The notes under the pieces are model-generated. The model did not search any database. It was not told where the DNA came from and worked only from the letters and a program-made list of their open reading frames with translations. The position numbers were made by a program, and so were the translations under genes. A stretch of 64,000 nt of DNA, from contig CALSTU010000003.1 in NCBI GenBank assembly GCA_943789355.1, positions 186,001-250,000 of the forward strand. The letters run 5' to 3'. Below are positions 34,837 through 42,771 of the stretch, in pieces (positions within the stretch are counted from its first letter, which is position 1; every line of letters starts with the position of its first letter). This stretch comes from UBA7430 sp002478765 (GTDB taxonomy: Bacteria; Bacteroidota; Bacteroidia; Flavobacteriales; UBA7430).

Positions 34837-35124
34837 ATGGAAAAGGCAATTTTGTTTTTAAATTTTTTGGGTACGGGGGAGTTCATCCTCATCGCCTTTG
34901 TATTTCTGTTGTTATTTGGTCCTGACAAAATTCCGGGTATTGCTCGAAATGTTGGAAAAGGAATTCGAAAAATAAAAGACGCAAGTGAGGGTATTAAGCA
35001 AGAGATTCATGCAAGTTCTAATGATGTGAGTTCTATGGCTTCTGATATTAAGAAAGAAATGGATGAATTGGAAGATCTGACTCAATCTGTGAAAAGAGGA
35101 GTTAAGAAAACATTAGACAACTAG
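34837..35124 (+). CDS. tatA: Twin-arginine translocase TatA/TatB-like protein
   Basis: Pore or recognition subunit of the Tat system, which exports folded proteins. The 95-residue protein has the N-terminal membrane helix (about 8-25, with GTGEFILIAFVFLLLFGPDK), the FGPDKIP hinge, and the amphipathic helix GIARNVGKGIRKIKDASEGI, then a charged tail. Whether it is functionally TatA or TatB cannot be told from length alone. No tatC in the window. Followed after 3 bases by a GTG-started antiporter gene, so probably co-transcribed. Confidence 0.9.
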   Translation: MEKAILFLNFLGTGEFILIAFVFLLLFGPDKIPGIARNVGKGIRKIKDASEGIKQEIHASSNDVSSMASDIKKEMDELEDLTQSVKRGVKKTLDN

Positions 35125-35127
35125 CCC

Positions 35128-36060
35128 GTGGATATTTTCTATTTAATTATTGGTCTGATTGCGCTCATTGTTGGAGGAGAGTTTCTTGTTAAAGGTGCGA
35201 TAGCTTTGGCCATTCGGATGAATGTTTCTATGGTTGTCATTGGCTTGACTGTAGTGTCCTTTGCAACTTCGGCTCCTGAGTTGATTGTTAGTGTTTATGC
35301 TGCTTTAAATGGTCATCCTGATATTGCTTTGGGTAACGTTATCGGCTCAAATATTGCTAACATATCTTTGGTTTTGGGACTTACAACTTTCATGTTTCCT
35401 TTGACCTTTGAAAAACGTTTGTATCGTTTTGATGTCCCTGTAATGCTTTTAGCATCCATACTTTTCGTAGTTTTCCTTTACACCAATTCGGGTTTGGATT
35501 TTTGGGAGGGTTTTTGCTTTGTATTTTTGTTAATAGTATTCATAACCTACTTAATTTCAAAGTCTCGTAAAGAAGTTCAAGTATACGAGGAGTCCTCTTC
35601 TGAGTTTGTATCTTTGCCCAAATTGATGTTTTTGCTGAGTGTAGGAGCATTGAGTTTGTATTTTGGCACCCAGTGGTTGGTTGGAGGAGCTACAGGAATA
35701 GCACGTTTAGTGGGTGTTAGCGAAAGAGTTATTTCTGTATCCGTTGTCGCTTTTGGCACCTCTGTTCCTGAGTTGGCTGCTTCGATGATTGCAGCGTTTA
35801 AAAAAGAGAAAGGGTTGTCTGTTGGGAATTTAATTGGTTCAAATCTATTTAACATACTTGCAGTAATGGGCTTTACCTCCATGATTTATCCGGTAACGGT
35901 TGTTGATATGGGGATTCTTACAAATGATGTTTGGTGGATGCTAGGTCTTGTCTTGCTGTTGTTTCCATTGATGTTTTTATTCTCTCAGAAACGTATAGGT
36001 CGTATCGAAGGCTTTGTGTTATTTGTCTTGTATCTGGTCTATATTTTCTTGCTTTTTTAA
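35128..36060 (+). CDS. Calcium/sodium antiporter, CaCA family (YrbG-like)
   Basis: Membrane exchanger of the Na/Ca exchanger superfamily. The 310-residue protein has about ten membrane segments in two inverted repeats, each with the alpha-motif: first VISFATSAPELIVS-type sequence (VVSFATSAPELIVSVYAAL) and GNVIGSNIANISLVLGL; second VVAFGTSVPELAASMIAAF and GNLIGSNLFNILAVMG. The conserved Glu of PEL in both repeats is present. Starts at GTG, 3 bases after the tatA stop; no ATG fits the conserved N-terminus better. Ion specificity is assigned by family only. Confidence 0.92.
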   Translation: MDIFYLIIGLIALIVGGEFLVKGAIALAIRMNVSMVVIGLTVVSFATSAPELIVSVYAALNGHPDIALGNVIGSNIANISLVLGLTTFMFPLTFEKRLYRFDVPVMLLASILFVVFLYTNSGLDFWEGFCFVFLLIVFITYLISKSRKEVQVYEESSSEFVSLPKLMFLLSVGALSLYFGTQWLVGGATGIARLVGVSERVISVSVVAFGTSVPELAASMIAAFKKEKGLSVGNLIGSNLFNILAVMGFTSMIYPVTVVDMGILTNDVWWMLGLVLLLFPLMFLFSQKRIGRIEGFVLFVLYLVYIFLLF

Positions 36061-36162
36061 TGTTTTTAATGTTTTTTAACGCAAAATTTAATGATTTCGG
36101 ATAAATATGATTGTTTAAGGTAAAAAATGACTATTTATTATCACATGATTGATAATTGGGTT

Positions 36163-36170
36163 TATATTTG
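36163..36170 (+). promoter_or_regulatory. -7 promoter box for glutamine synthetase
   Basis: TATATTTG, a perfect TAnnTTTG, ending 43 bases before the ATG, in an AT-rich 150-base gap. Confidence 0.55.
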
Positions 36171-36213
36171 TCGGATCTTTTAAAAAATTAGTTTAACCTT
36201 TATCTTATACCTT

Positions 36214-37221
36214 ATGAAAACAAAATTGGAATACATCTGGCTAGATGGATACACTCCAACTCAGAACATGAGAAGTAAAACAAAAGTTGTTGAGGACTTT
36301 GGGGGTAAATTAGAAGATTGCCCAATGTGGTCTTTTGATGGAAGCTCTACGAAGCAGGCAGAGGGTGGTTCATCCGACTGTTTGTTGAAGCCCGTTGCAA
36401 TTTATCCAGATCCTGAAAGAATCAATGCATTCTTGGTCATGACAGAAGTTTTAAATGCTGATGGATCCTCGCATGTATCTAATGCACGAGCTGGTATAGA
36501 TGACGGTGATAATGACTTTTGGTTCGGTTTTGAGCAAGAGTATTTCATTATGGATGTTGACACGCAACTGCCTTTAGGTTTTCCTGTAGGTGGATATCCT
36601 GGCCCTCAAGGAATGTATTACTGTTCTGTAGGTGGTAAAAATACTCACGGTAGAGATTTCGTTGAAGAACATGCTGATTTATGTATCAATGCTGGGTTAA
36701 ACTTTGAGGGTATCAACCAGGAGGTAGCTTCAGGACAATGGGAATTCCAATTGTTTGCAAAGGGTGCTAAGAAAGCAGGTGATGAAATTTGGATTGCTCG
36801 TTATTTGCTAGATCGTCTTACTGAGAAGTACGGATACTATATTGAATACCACCCAAAACCTATCAAAGGTGATTGGAACGGTTCCGGAATGCATGCAAAC
36901 TTTTCTAATACATTGTTGAGAACTTGTGGTTCTAAAGAAGTATATGAGAAAGTATGTGAAGCATTTAGACCTCTAATAAAAGAGCATATTGATGTTTATG
37001 GCGTTGACAATGATCAACGTTTAACAGGCTTGCACGAAACGGCTTCTATCAATGACTTCAGCTATGGAGTTTCTGACCGAGGAGCTTCCATTCGTATCCC
37101 TATCATTACAGTAGAACAAGGATGGAAAGGTTGGTTGGAAGACAGAAGACCTGCATCAAACGGTGATCCTTATAAGATTGCTGGAAGAATTGTGAAAACA
37201 GTTAAAGGAGCGAAAATTTAA
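36214..37221 (+). CDS. glnA: Glutamine synthetase, short (GSII-like) type
   Basis: ATP-dependent amidation of glutamate to glutamine. The 335-residue protein has the short eukaryote-like form, common as a second enzyme in Bacteroidota, rather than the 470-residue bacterial GSI: LEYIWLDGYTPTQNMRSKTK, WSFDGSSTKQAEGG, the metal/glutamate segments GFEQEYFIMD and NAGLNFEGINQEVASGQWEFQ, GDWNGSGMHANFS, the NDQRLTGLHETASINDFSYG loop and DRGASIRIP, and DRRPASNGDPYKIAGRIV at the end. No adenylylation-site context as in GSI. Own promoter and terminator. Confidence 0.94.
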   Translation: MKTKLEYIWLDGYTPTQNMRSKTKVVEDFGGKLEDCPMWSFDGSSTKQAEGGSSDCLLKPVAIYPDPERINAFLVMTEVLNADGSSHVSNARAGIDDGDNDFWFGFEQEYFIMDVDTQLPLGFPVGGYPGPQGMYYCSVGGKNTHGRDFVEEHADLCINAGLNFEGINQEVASGQWEFQLFAKGAKKAGDEIWIARYLLDRLTEKYGYYIEYHPKPIKGDWNGSGMHANFSNTLLRTCGSKEVYEKVCEAFRPLIKEHIDVYGVDNDQRLTGLHETASINDFSYGVSDRGASIRIPIITVEQGWKGWLEDRRPASNGDPYKIAGRIVKTVKGAKI

Positions 37222-37243
37222 TTTCACTTCTTTCTTAAATCAT

Positions 37244-37275
37244 AAAAAAGCACCTGTGAGGGTGCTTTTTTTTTT
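37244..37275 (+). terminator. Intrinsic terminator after glutamine synthetase
   Basis: Six-pair stem AGCACC/GGTGCT, loop TGTGAG, followed by ten T with A before. Clear intrinsic terminator. Confidence 0.88.
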
Positions 37276-37412
37276 ATATAAGAATTTTCGAATTTCACAA
37301 TCATACATACTTAGCCTCAATGCTTTTTTTATTTGCCTAATTTTTCCTTATTTTAGCACAACTTTGCATGAAAATTGCAAGGCAATTAATAATTAGTCAT
37401 GAATTTGATTCG

Positions 37413-39503
37413 ATGAAATATACCAAGAACATAGCATTTTTATTTGTCGCATGTGTAGCGATTTCCATGAATTCTTTTGGGCAAGGTAAGCAGCTTAAAA
37501 AGGCTGATGCCGCTTTTGAACAATATGAGTTCCACAAGGCGATGAAGCATTATAAAAGAGCCTACTCAAAATCTAACGATCGTACTCAAAAAATAGACAT
37601 GAGTTTTCGTTTGGCTGAATGTGCTCGAAAAATAGGTAATTATAGACAAGCTGAAAGTTATTACAAGCGTACCATCAAAATGCGTTATGATGACCCCATA
37701 GCAATTTATTACTTGGGTATGATGCAGCGTAATATTGGTAAGTATCAAGATGCTGTTGAATCCTTTCAGTTGTACATGGAGAAAGTTCCAGAAGACCTCA
37801 GAGGTCAGGAGGCTATTGTAGCTTGTGAGTTGGCTATTGACTGGGTTAACAACCCTTCTAGGTATGCTGTGTCTAACATGAAAGTAATCAACTCTAAGTT
37901 TGATGATCGCATGCCTGCCTTTGGTAATAAAGATTTCACACAGCTTTTATTCACAACAGCACGAAAAGGAGTGACTGGAAGAAAAATTAGTGCTCAAACC
38001 GGACAATATTTTACCGATGTATGGGTTGCAGACTTAGAGAAGAATAAAAGTAAACGTGGTAAAGGAAAGAAATCAAAACCAAAATGGAAAGAGCCTGTTT
38101 CTCTTGCCGATAATTCTGGAGCAGAAGATTATATAAATACGAAGTTCGATGAAGGTGCTGTTAGTTTGAATGAACGTGGTAACCTAATCTATTTCAATCG
38201 AGCAATAATGGAAAGGAAAGAGTACCACATTCCACGTGTATACTCTGCCATAAAGAAGGGGGGCGCTTGGGAGCAACCTATTGAGCTAAACCTTCCTGTA
38301 GATTCAAATTACATGGTTATTTACCCTAATTTATCAGCCGATGAAACAACACTTTACTTTGTTTCAGACATGCCTGGTGGACAGGGTGATTTTGATATTT
38401 GGATGTCTGAATACAACAAGAGACAAGATGTTTGGAGTGATCCTGTAAACTTAGGTCCCGAAGTAAATACTGCTGGAAAAGAAATTGCTCCGTATCTTCA
38501 TGCTGATGGAACACTTTTCTTTGCGTCAAAAGGACATGTTGGTATGGGCGGCTTTGATATTTTTAGAGCAACAAAAAGACCTAGCGGCCAATTCGGAAAA
38601 GTGAAGAATATGAAATACCCCATCAATTCTTCTTTTGATGATTTTGGTATAGTATTTTCTGGACAAGATGCTATAAACGGATTCTTTACTTCCAATCGTA
38701 AAGGTGGTCGTGGTGGTGACGATATATATGAAGCAAAGCTTTCAGACTTAAAGTTCATCATGGAAGGTCTTCTTCTTGATGAAGAAACAACAGATCCATT
38801 ACAAGGAGTTAATGTTCATATTGAAGGCTCTGATGGTTCGTCATTTGATGCGGTAACTAACAAAAACGGTCTCTTTAGTTTTGGGAATCAAATTATTAAA
38901 CAAGGTGTTGAATATGATGTTACTTATACCAAGGATACTTACGTCACTGCATATGACACCGTGACTACTCAAAACTTGACGATCAATGACTTTGAGGTAA
39001 CTGATGAAGGGTTTTTATACACGATTTCTGTAGATCTTTCCATGAAGGTGTTTCGATTACCTGTAGTACTTCCTCGTATTGAGTATGACCTGGGTAGTTG
39101 GGAACTTCGTAATGTAGCAGAAAAGGATTTAGATAATCTGGTCGATGTTCTAGAAACCAATCCGGAGTTGAGAATTCAGCTTAGATCTCATACAGATTTC
39201 AGGAGTAGCAACGAATTTAATCAAGAACTTTCTCAAAAAAGAGCTGATGCTTGTGTAGGATACCTAATAGAGAAAGGTATAGACGCCTCCAGATTAGAGG
39301 CCCTTGGTATGGGGGAGTCAGAGCCACTTGTTCTGTCAGAAGATAGAAATGGATTTAAAAAAGGCGATGTGTTTACACAAGAATTTATTGAGGGTATCCG
39401 TTCAAAAAGAAAGAGAGATACAGCACATCAGATGAATAGAAGAACAGACTTCAGAGAAGTTGAATCTGATCCAGCAGATGCCGATATGTACGGAGAGTAC
39501 TAA
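37413..39503 (+). CDS. PorE-like TPR/PD40/OmpA-domain periplasmic protein
   Basis: A 696-residue protein probably tethered to peptidoglycan. The ATG at 37413 is preferred because it opens a signal peptide (MKYTKNIAFLFVACVAISMN, then SFGQ); the frame extends 15 codons upstream. Layout: signal peptide, TPR-like helices (about 20-135; FEQYEFHKAMKHYKRAYSK, NYRQAESYYKRTI), a PD40/WD40-type propeller (150-450; PNLSADETTLYFVSDMPG, DIWMSEY, GGFDIFRATK, SNRKGGRGGDDIYEA), a carboxypeptidase-regulatory-like Ig domain (about 455-535), and an OmpA domain (550-685; LRSHTDFRSSNEFNQELSQKRA, MNRRTDFR). The order is that of PorE, the T9SS cell-wall anchor, but PorE has a lipobox and this protein has no Cys at the cleavage site. 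Confidence 0.85.
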   Translation: MKYTKNIAFLFVACVAISMNSFGQGKQLKKADAAFEQYEFHKAMKHYKRAYSKSNDRTQKIDMSFRLAECARKIGNYRQAESYYKRTIKMRYDDPIAIYYLGMMQRNIGKYQDAVESFQLYMEKVPEDLRGQEAIVACELAIDWVNNPSRYAVSNMKVINSKFDDRMPAFGNKDFTQLLFTTARKGVTGRKISAQTGQYFTDVWVADLEKNKSKRGKGKKSKPKWKEPVSLADNSGAEDYINTKFDEGAVSLNERGNLIYFNRAIMERKEYHIPRVYSAIKKGGAWEQPIELNLPVDSNYMVIYPNLSADETTLYFVSDMPGGQGDFDIWMSEYNKRQDVWSDPVNLGPEVNTAGKEIAPYLHADGTLFFASKGHVGMGGFDIFRATKRPSGQFGKVKNMKYPINSSFDDFGIVFSGQDAINGFFTSNRKGGRGGDDIYEAKLSDLKFIMEGLLLDEETTDPLQGVNVHIEGSDGSSFDAVTNKNGLFSFGNQIIKQGVEYDVTYTKDTYVTAYDTVTTQNLTINDFEVTDEGFLYTISVDLSMKVFRLPVVLPRIEYDLGSWELRNVAEKDLDNLVDVLETNPELRIQLRSHTDFRSSNEFNQELSQKRADACVGYLIEKGIDASRLEALGMGESEPLVLSEDRNGFKKGDVFTQEFIEGIRSKRKRDTAHQMNRRTDFREVESDPADADMYGEY

Positions 39504-39521
39504 ATGATTTTATCCACAACG

Positions 39522-39556
39522 AAAAGCGTCTCACAGTCATGTGAGATGCTTTTTTA
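39522..39556 (+). terminator. Intrinsic terminator after the OmpA-domain gene
   Basis: Ten-pair stem AGCGTCTCAC/GTGAGATGCT (one G-T pair), loop AGTCAT, followed by six T. Separates the OmpA gene from the purM operon. Confidence 0.88.
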
Positions 39557-39562
39557 TTTAAG

Positions 39563-39570
39563 TATATTTG
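39563..39570 (+). promoter_or_regulatory. -7 promoter box for the purM-prfA-pyrF operon
   Basis: TATATTTG, a perfect TAnnTTTG, immediately after the terminator T tract. Its TTTG includes the TTG at 39568 that opens a slightly longer purM frame, which argues that the real start is further downstream. Confidence 0.55.
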
Positions 39571-39597
39571 CACAAATTAACCAACCGGATTTCACCT

Positions 39598-40767
39598 GTG
39601 AGTAAACAAGATAGATACATGATGCGTGGCGTTTCGGCATCTAAGGAAGACGTTCACAATGCCATTAAAAATGTGGACAAAGGATTGTTCCCGAAAGCAT
39701 TTTGTAAGATCGTTGAAGATCGTTTAACAGACGATGAAGATTATTGTATCGTTATGCATGCAGATGGTGCAGGTACGAAATCTTCTTTAGCCTACATGTA
39801 TTGGAAAGAGACGGGAGATATTTCTGTTTGGAAGGGTATTGCTCAAGATGCATTGGTCATGAATATTGATGATTTATTATGTGTTGGTGCCACGGATAAA
39901 ATCCTAGTATCATCGACCATAGGAAGAAATAAAAACTTGATTCCGGGCGAGGTAATTTCTGAGATTATTAATGGAACTGAAGCCTTATTAGCTGACCTTC
40001 GTTCACAAGGTTTAGAGATTTATTCAACTGGAGGTGAGACTGCAGATGTTGGAGATTTGGTGCGTACCATCATTGTTGATTCTACAGTTACGGCACGTAT
40101 GAAACGTTCTGAGGTAATTTCCAATCATAAAATCGTTGGTGGTGAGGTAATTGTCGCCTTAGAGTCTGCCGGTCAATCTAATTATGAAAATGCGTACAAT
40201 GGTGGAATGGGATCCAATGGATTGACCTCTGCACGTCACGATGTGTTTCATAATATTTTAGCATCTAAATATCCAGAAAGTTTTGATGCTTCAGTGCCTT
40301 CTGATCTTGTATATTCCGGTGGTGTTGGTTTAACAGATTCGGTTGAGGGTGTTTCTTTAGATGCTGGTAAATTGGTTTTGTCACCAACCCGTACCTATGC
40401 TCCTGTGATTAAGAAGATTTTGGATCACCATAGAAATCATATACATGGGATGGTTCACTGTAGTGGTGGAGCCCAAACAAAGGTTCTTCACTTTGTAGAT
40501 GATGTACATGTTATTAAAGATGATTTATTCGATATCCCGCCTTTATTTAAACTCATACAAGAGCAGTCAGGTACCGAATGGAAAGAAATGTATAAGGTGT
40601 TTAATATGGGGCATCGTATGGAAATTTATTTGAATGAAGAGCATGCTGAAGAGATTGTAAATATTTCCAAGACATTTGGCATTGATGCAAAAATTATAGG
40701 ACGTGTTGAAAAACACCAAGGAAAGAAGTTGACTATTAAAAGCCCTTACGGCGAATTCGTTTATTAA
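39598..40767 (+). CDS. purM: Phosphoribosylformylglycinamidine cyclo-ligase / AIR synthase-related protein
   Basis: Purine synthesis: ATP-dependent ring closure of FGAM to AIR. The 389-residue Bacteroidota form begins DRYMMRGVSASKEDVHNAIK. The start is taken as the GTG at 39598 (VSKQDRYM): the only upstream alternative, TTG at 39568, falls inside the promoter box. Other landmarks: HADGAGTKSSLAYMYWKETG, DDLLCVGATD, TIGRNKNLIPGEVI, STGGETADVGDLVRT, the late MVHCSGGAQTKVLHF and VFNMGHRMEIYL. It is more divergent than E. coli PurM and is also annotated as AIR synthase-related, so activity is by homology. One base from prfA. Confidence 0.87.
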   Translation: MSKQDRYMMRGVSASKEDVHNAIKNVDKGLFPKAFCKIVEDRLTDDEDYCIVMHADGAGTKSSLAYMYWKETGDISVWKGIAQDALVMNIDDLLCVGATDKILVSSTIGRNKNLIPGEVISEIINGTEALLADLRSQGLEIYSTGGETADVGDLVRTIIVDSTVTARMKRSEVISNHKIVGGEVIVALESAGQSNYENAYNGGMGSNGLTSARHDVFHNILASKYPESFDASVPSDLVYSGGVGLTDSVEGVSLDAGKLVLSPTRTYAPVIKKILDHHRNHIHGMVHCSGGAQTKVLHFVDDVHVIKDDLFDIPPLFKLIQEQSGTEWKEMYKVFNMGHRMEIYLNEEHAEEIVNISKTFGIDAKIIGRVEKHQGKKLTIKSPYGEFVY

Positions 40768-40768
40768 T

Positions 40769-41848
40769 ATGGCATTACTCGATAAATTAGCAATGATCAA
40801 ACTTCGGTTTGATGATGTTTCACAACAAATCATCGAACCAGAAGTGATTGCTGATATGAAGCGATACATACAATTGAATAAAGAGTACAAGGATTTACAT
40901 CCGATTATAGAAGCTTACAATACCTATAAAACACTCTGTGAAAACATTGATGAATCAAATGAAATTCTAGAGGCCGAAGAAGAGGTCGAAATGAAAGAGA
41001 TGGCTCGTATGGAATTGGATGAAGCAATTCCTAAAAAGTCTGAAATGGAGGAGCTTATAAAAGTTCTTTTGATTCCAAAGGATCCTGAAGACTCCAAAAA
41101 TGCAGTTGTTGAAATTCGTGCTGGAGCAGGAGGTGATGAAGCCAGTATTTTTGCCGGTGACCTATACAGGATGTATACTCGATATTGTGAAAGTAAAAAG
41201 TGGCGTACCGAATTGGTTGATGTAACTCATGGTACAGCTGGTGGATACAAAGAAATAGTAATGAATGTAAGTGGTGATGATGTCTATGGAACCATGAAGT
41301 ATGAGTCTGGGGTACACCGTGTACAACGAGTGCCTCAAACCGAAACTCAGGGTAGAGTTCATACTTCCGCAGCCTCAGTTGTTGTTTTACCAGAAGCCGA
41401 GGAGTTTGACGTCCAAATTAGTGAGAAAGACATAAAGAAAGAGACTTATTGTTCTTCAGGTCCTGGAGGACAGTCTGTAAACACAACCTATTCAGCTGTT
41501 CGTTTAACACACATTCCTTCGGGCGTGGTAGCACAATGTCAAGATCAGAAGTCGCAGATTAAAAATCACGCTAAAGCGCTACAAGTATTGAGATCTCGTA
41601 TTTTTGAGATTGAATTGGCAAAGCGAAATGAAGAAATTGCAGGGAAACGAAAAACTATGGTTTCTACCGGAGATCGTTCTGCAAAAATACGTACCTACAA
41701 TTATCCACAGGGTAGAGTTACGGATCACCGCATAGGTCTCACGCTATATTCTTTAAACGATATTGTCAATGGAGATATTCATAAAATCATTCAAGAGCTA
41801 ACCGTTGCAGAAAACGCAGAGCGTTTAAAAGAAGGAAGCAATGACTAG
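40769..41848 (+). CDS. prfA: Peptide chain release factor 1
   Basis: Recognises UAA and UAG stop codons and triggers peptide release. The 359-residue protein has RF1-specific features: the PxT discriminator (PQT at residues 189-191 in VHRVQRVPQTETQGR) where RF2 has SPF, and the catalytic GGQ at 233-235 in GPGGQSVNTTYSAVRLTHIP, with QDQKSQIKNHAKAL after it. The domain-1 coiled coil is at the N-terminus. One base after purM and overlapping pyrF by 8 bases. Regulation appears to be by the purM operon promoter only. Confidence 0.97.
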   Translation: MALLDKLAMIKLRFDDVSQQIIEPEVIADMKRYIQLNKEYKDLHPIIEAYNTYKTLCENIDESNEILEAEEEVEMKEMARMELDEAIPKKSEMEELIKVLLIPKDPEDSKNAVVEIRAGAGGDEASIFAGDLYRMYTRYCESKKWRTELVDVTHGTAGGYKEIVMNVSGDDVYGTMKYESGVHRVQRVPQTETQGRVHTSAASVVVLPEAEEFDVQISEKDIKKETYCSSGPGGQSVNTTYSAVRLTHIPSGVVAQCQDQKSQIKNHAKALQVLRSRIFEIELAKRNEEIAGKRKTMVSTGDRSAKIRTYNYPQGRVTDHRIGLTLYSLNDIVNGDIHKIIQELTVAENAERLKEGSND

Positions 41849-42659
41849 ATCAGAACTCATAGCACAAATAAAAGTTAAAAAATCCTTTTTGTGTGTCGGT
41901 TTGGATACTGATATGGATCGTATCCCGAAACACTTATTAGATTTTGAAGACCCTATTTTCGAGTTCAACAAACAGATCATCGATGCCACTCAGGATTTTT
42001 GTGTGGCATACAAGCCTAATTTAGCATTTTACGAATCTTTGGGTATAGATGGGTGGAAGTCTTTGCAAAAGACACTGGATTATATCCCTAAGGATGTTTT
42101 TACTATTGCTGATGCTAAAAGAGGAGATATTGGAAATACTTCGTCCATGTATGCAAAGGCATTCTTTGAAAATATGGATTTCGATTCTGTTACCGTTGCT
42201 CCATACATGGGAAAAGATTCCGTTCAGCCTTTTTTCATCTACAAGGATAAGTGGGTTATACTTCTAGCCTTAACTTCTAATGAGGGAGGGAAAGACTTTC
42301 AGTTGATTCAATCCAAGGGAAAACCCTTGTATCAAGAAGTTTTGGAGACCTCATCAAAATGGGGTAATACATCTAATATGATGTATGTCGTTGGTGCTAC
42401 TCGAGCAGATTGGTTGAGTGAAATTAGAAAGACCATTCCCGATCATTTTTTATTAGTACCCGGAGTCGGAGCACAAGGAGGGAGCCTAAAAGATGTTACC
42501 AAATACGGTATGAATAAAGATTGTGGCTTGTTGGTCAACTCATCTAGAGGAATTATTTACGCATCAGACACCAAAGATTTTGCCTCTGCTGCTAAGGCAG
42601 AAGCCTTGAAGCTTCAGCGACAAATGGAAGATGAATTGATTCGATATCATATCATCTAA
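41841..42659 (+). CDS. pyrF: Orotidine-5'-phosphate decarboxylase (type 2)
   Basis: Last step of de novo UMP synthesis. The 272-residue protein is the longer type 2 OMP decarboxylase: FLCVGLDTDMDRIPKHLL, the AYKPNLAFYESLGIDGW segment, the catalytic ADAKRGDIGNTSSMYAKAFF (Lys/Asp pair), DSVTVAPYMGKDSVQPF, and LLVPGVGAQGGSLKDV with VNSSRGIIYAS. Overlaps prfA by 8 bases, so the three-gene purM-prfA-pyrF unit puts purine, pyrimidine and termination genes under one promoter. A 112-base gap without terminator precedes comEC. Confidence 0.96.
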   Translation: MTRSELIAQIKVKKSFLCVGLDTDMDRIPKHLLDFEDPIFEFNKQIIDATQDFCVAYKPNLAFYESLGIDGWKSLQKTLDYIPKDVFTIADAKRGDIGNTSSMYAKAFFENMDFDSVTVAPYMGKDSVQPFFIYKDKWVILLALTSNEGGKDFQLIQSKGKPLYQEVLETSSKWGNTSNMMYVVGATRADWLSEIRKTIPDHFLLVPGVGAQGGSLKDVTKYGMNKDCGLLVNSSRGIIYASDTKDFASAAKAEALKLQRQMEDELIRYHII

Positions 42660-42771
42660 TACAATGCTTGTAATCAATTCAATACACTTTTAAAAAAGAA
42701 ATCATTTTTACATTGGGTTAATTGCTGTTTTAATATATTTATATATGTAAATATTATTTATAATAGTTTTA

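Noticed and set aside
40567..40890. 107-codon antisense frame across the purM/prfA junction
   Set aside because: Spans two conserved genes; Cys/Ser/Asn-rich low-information translation.
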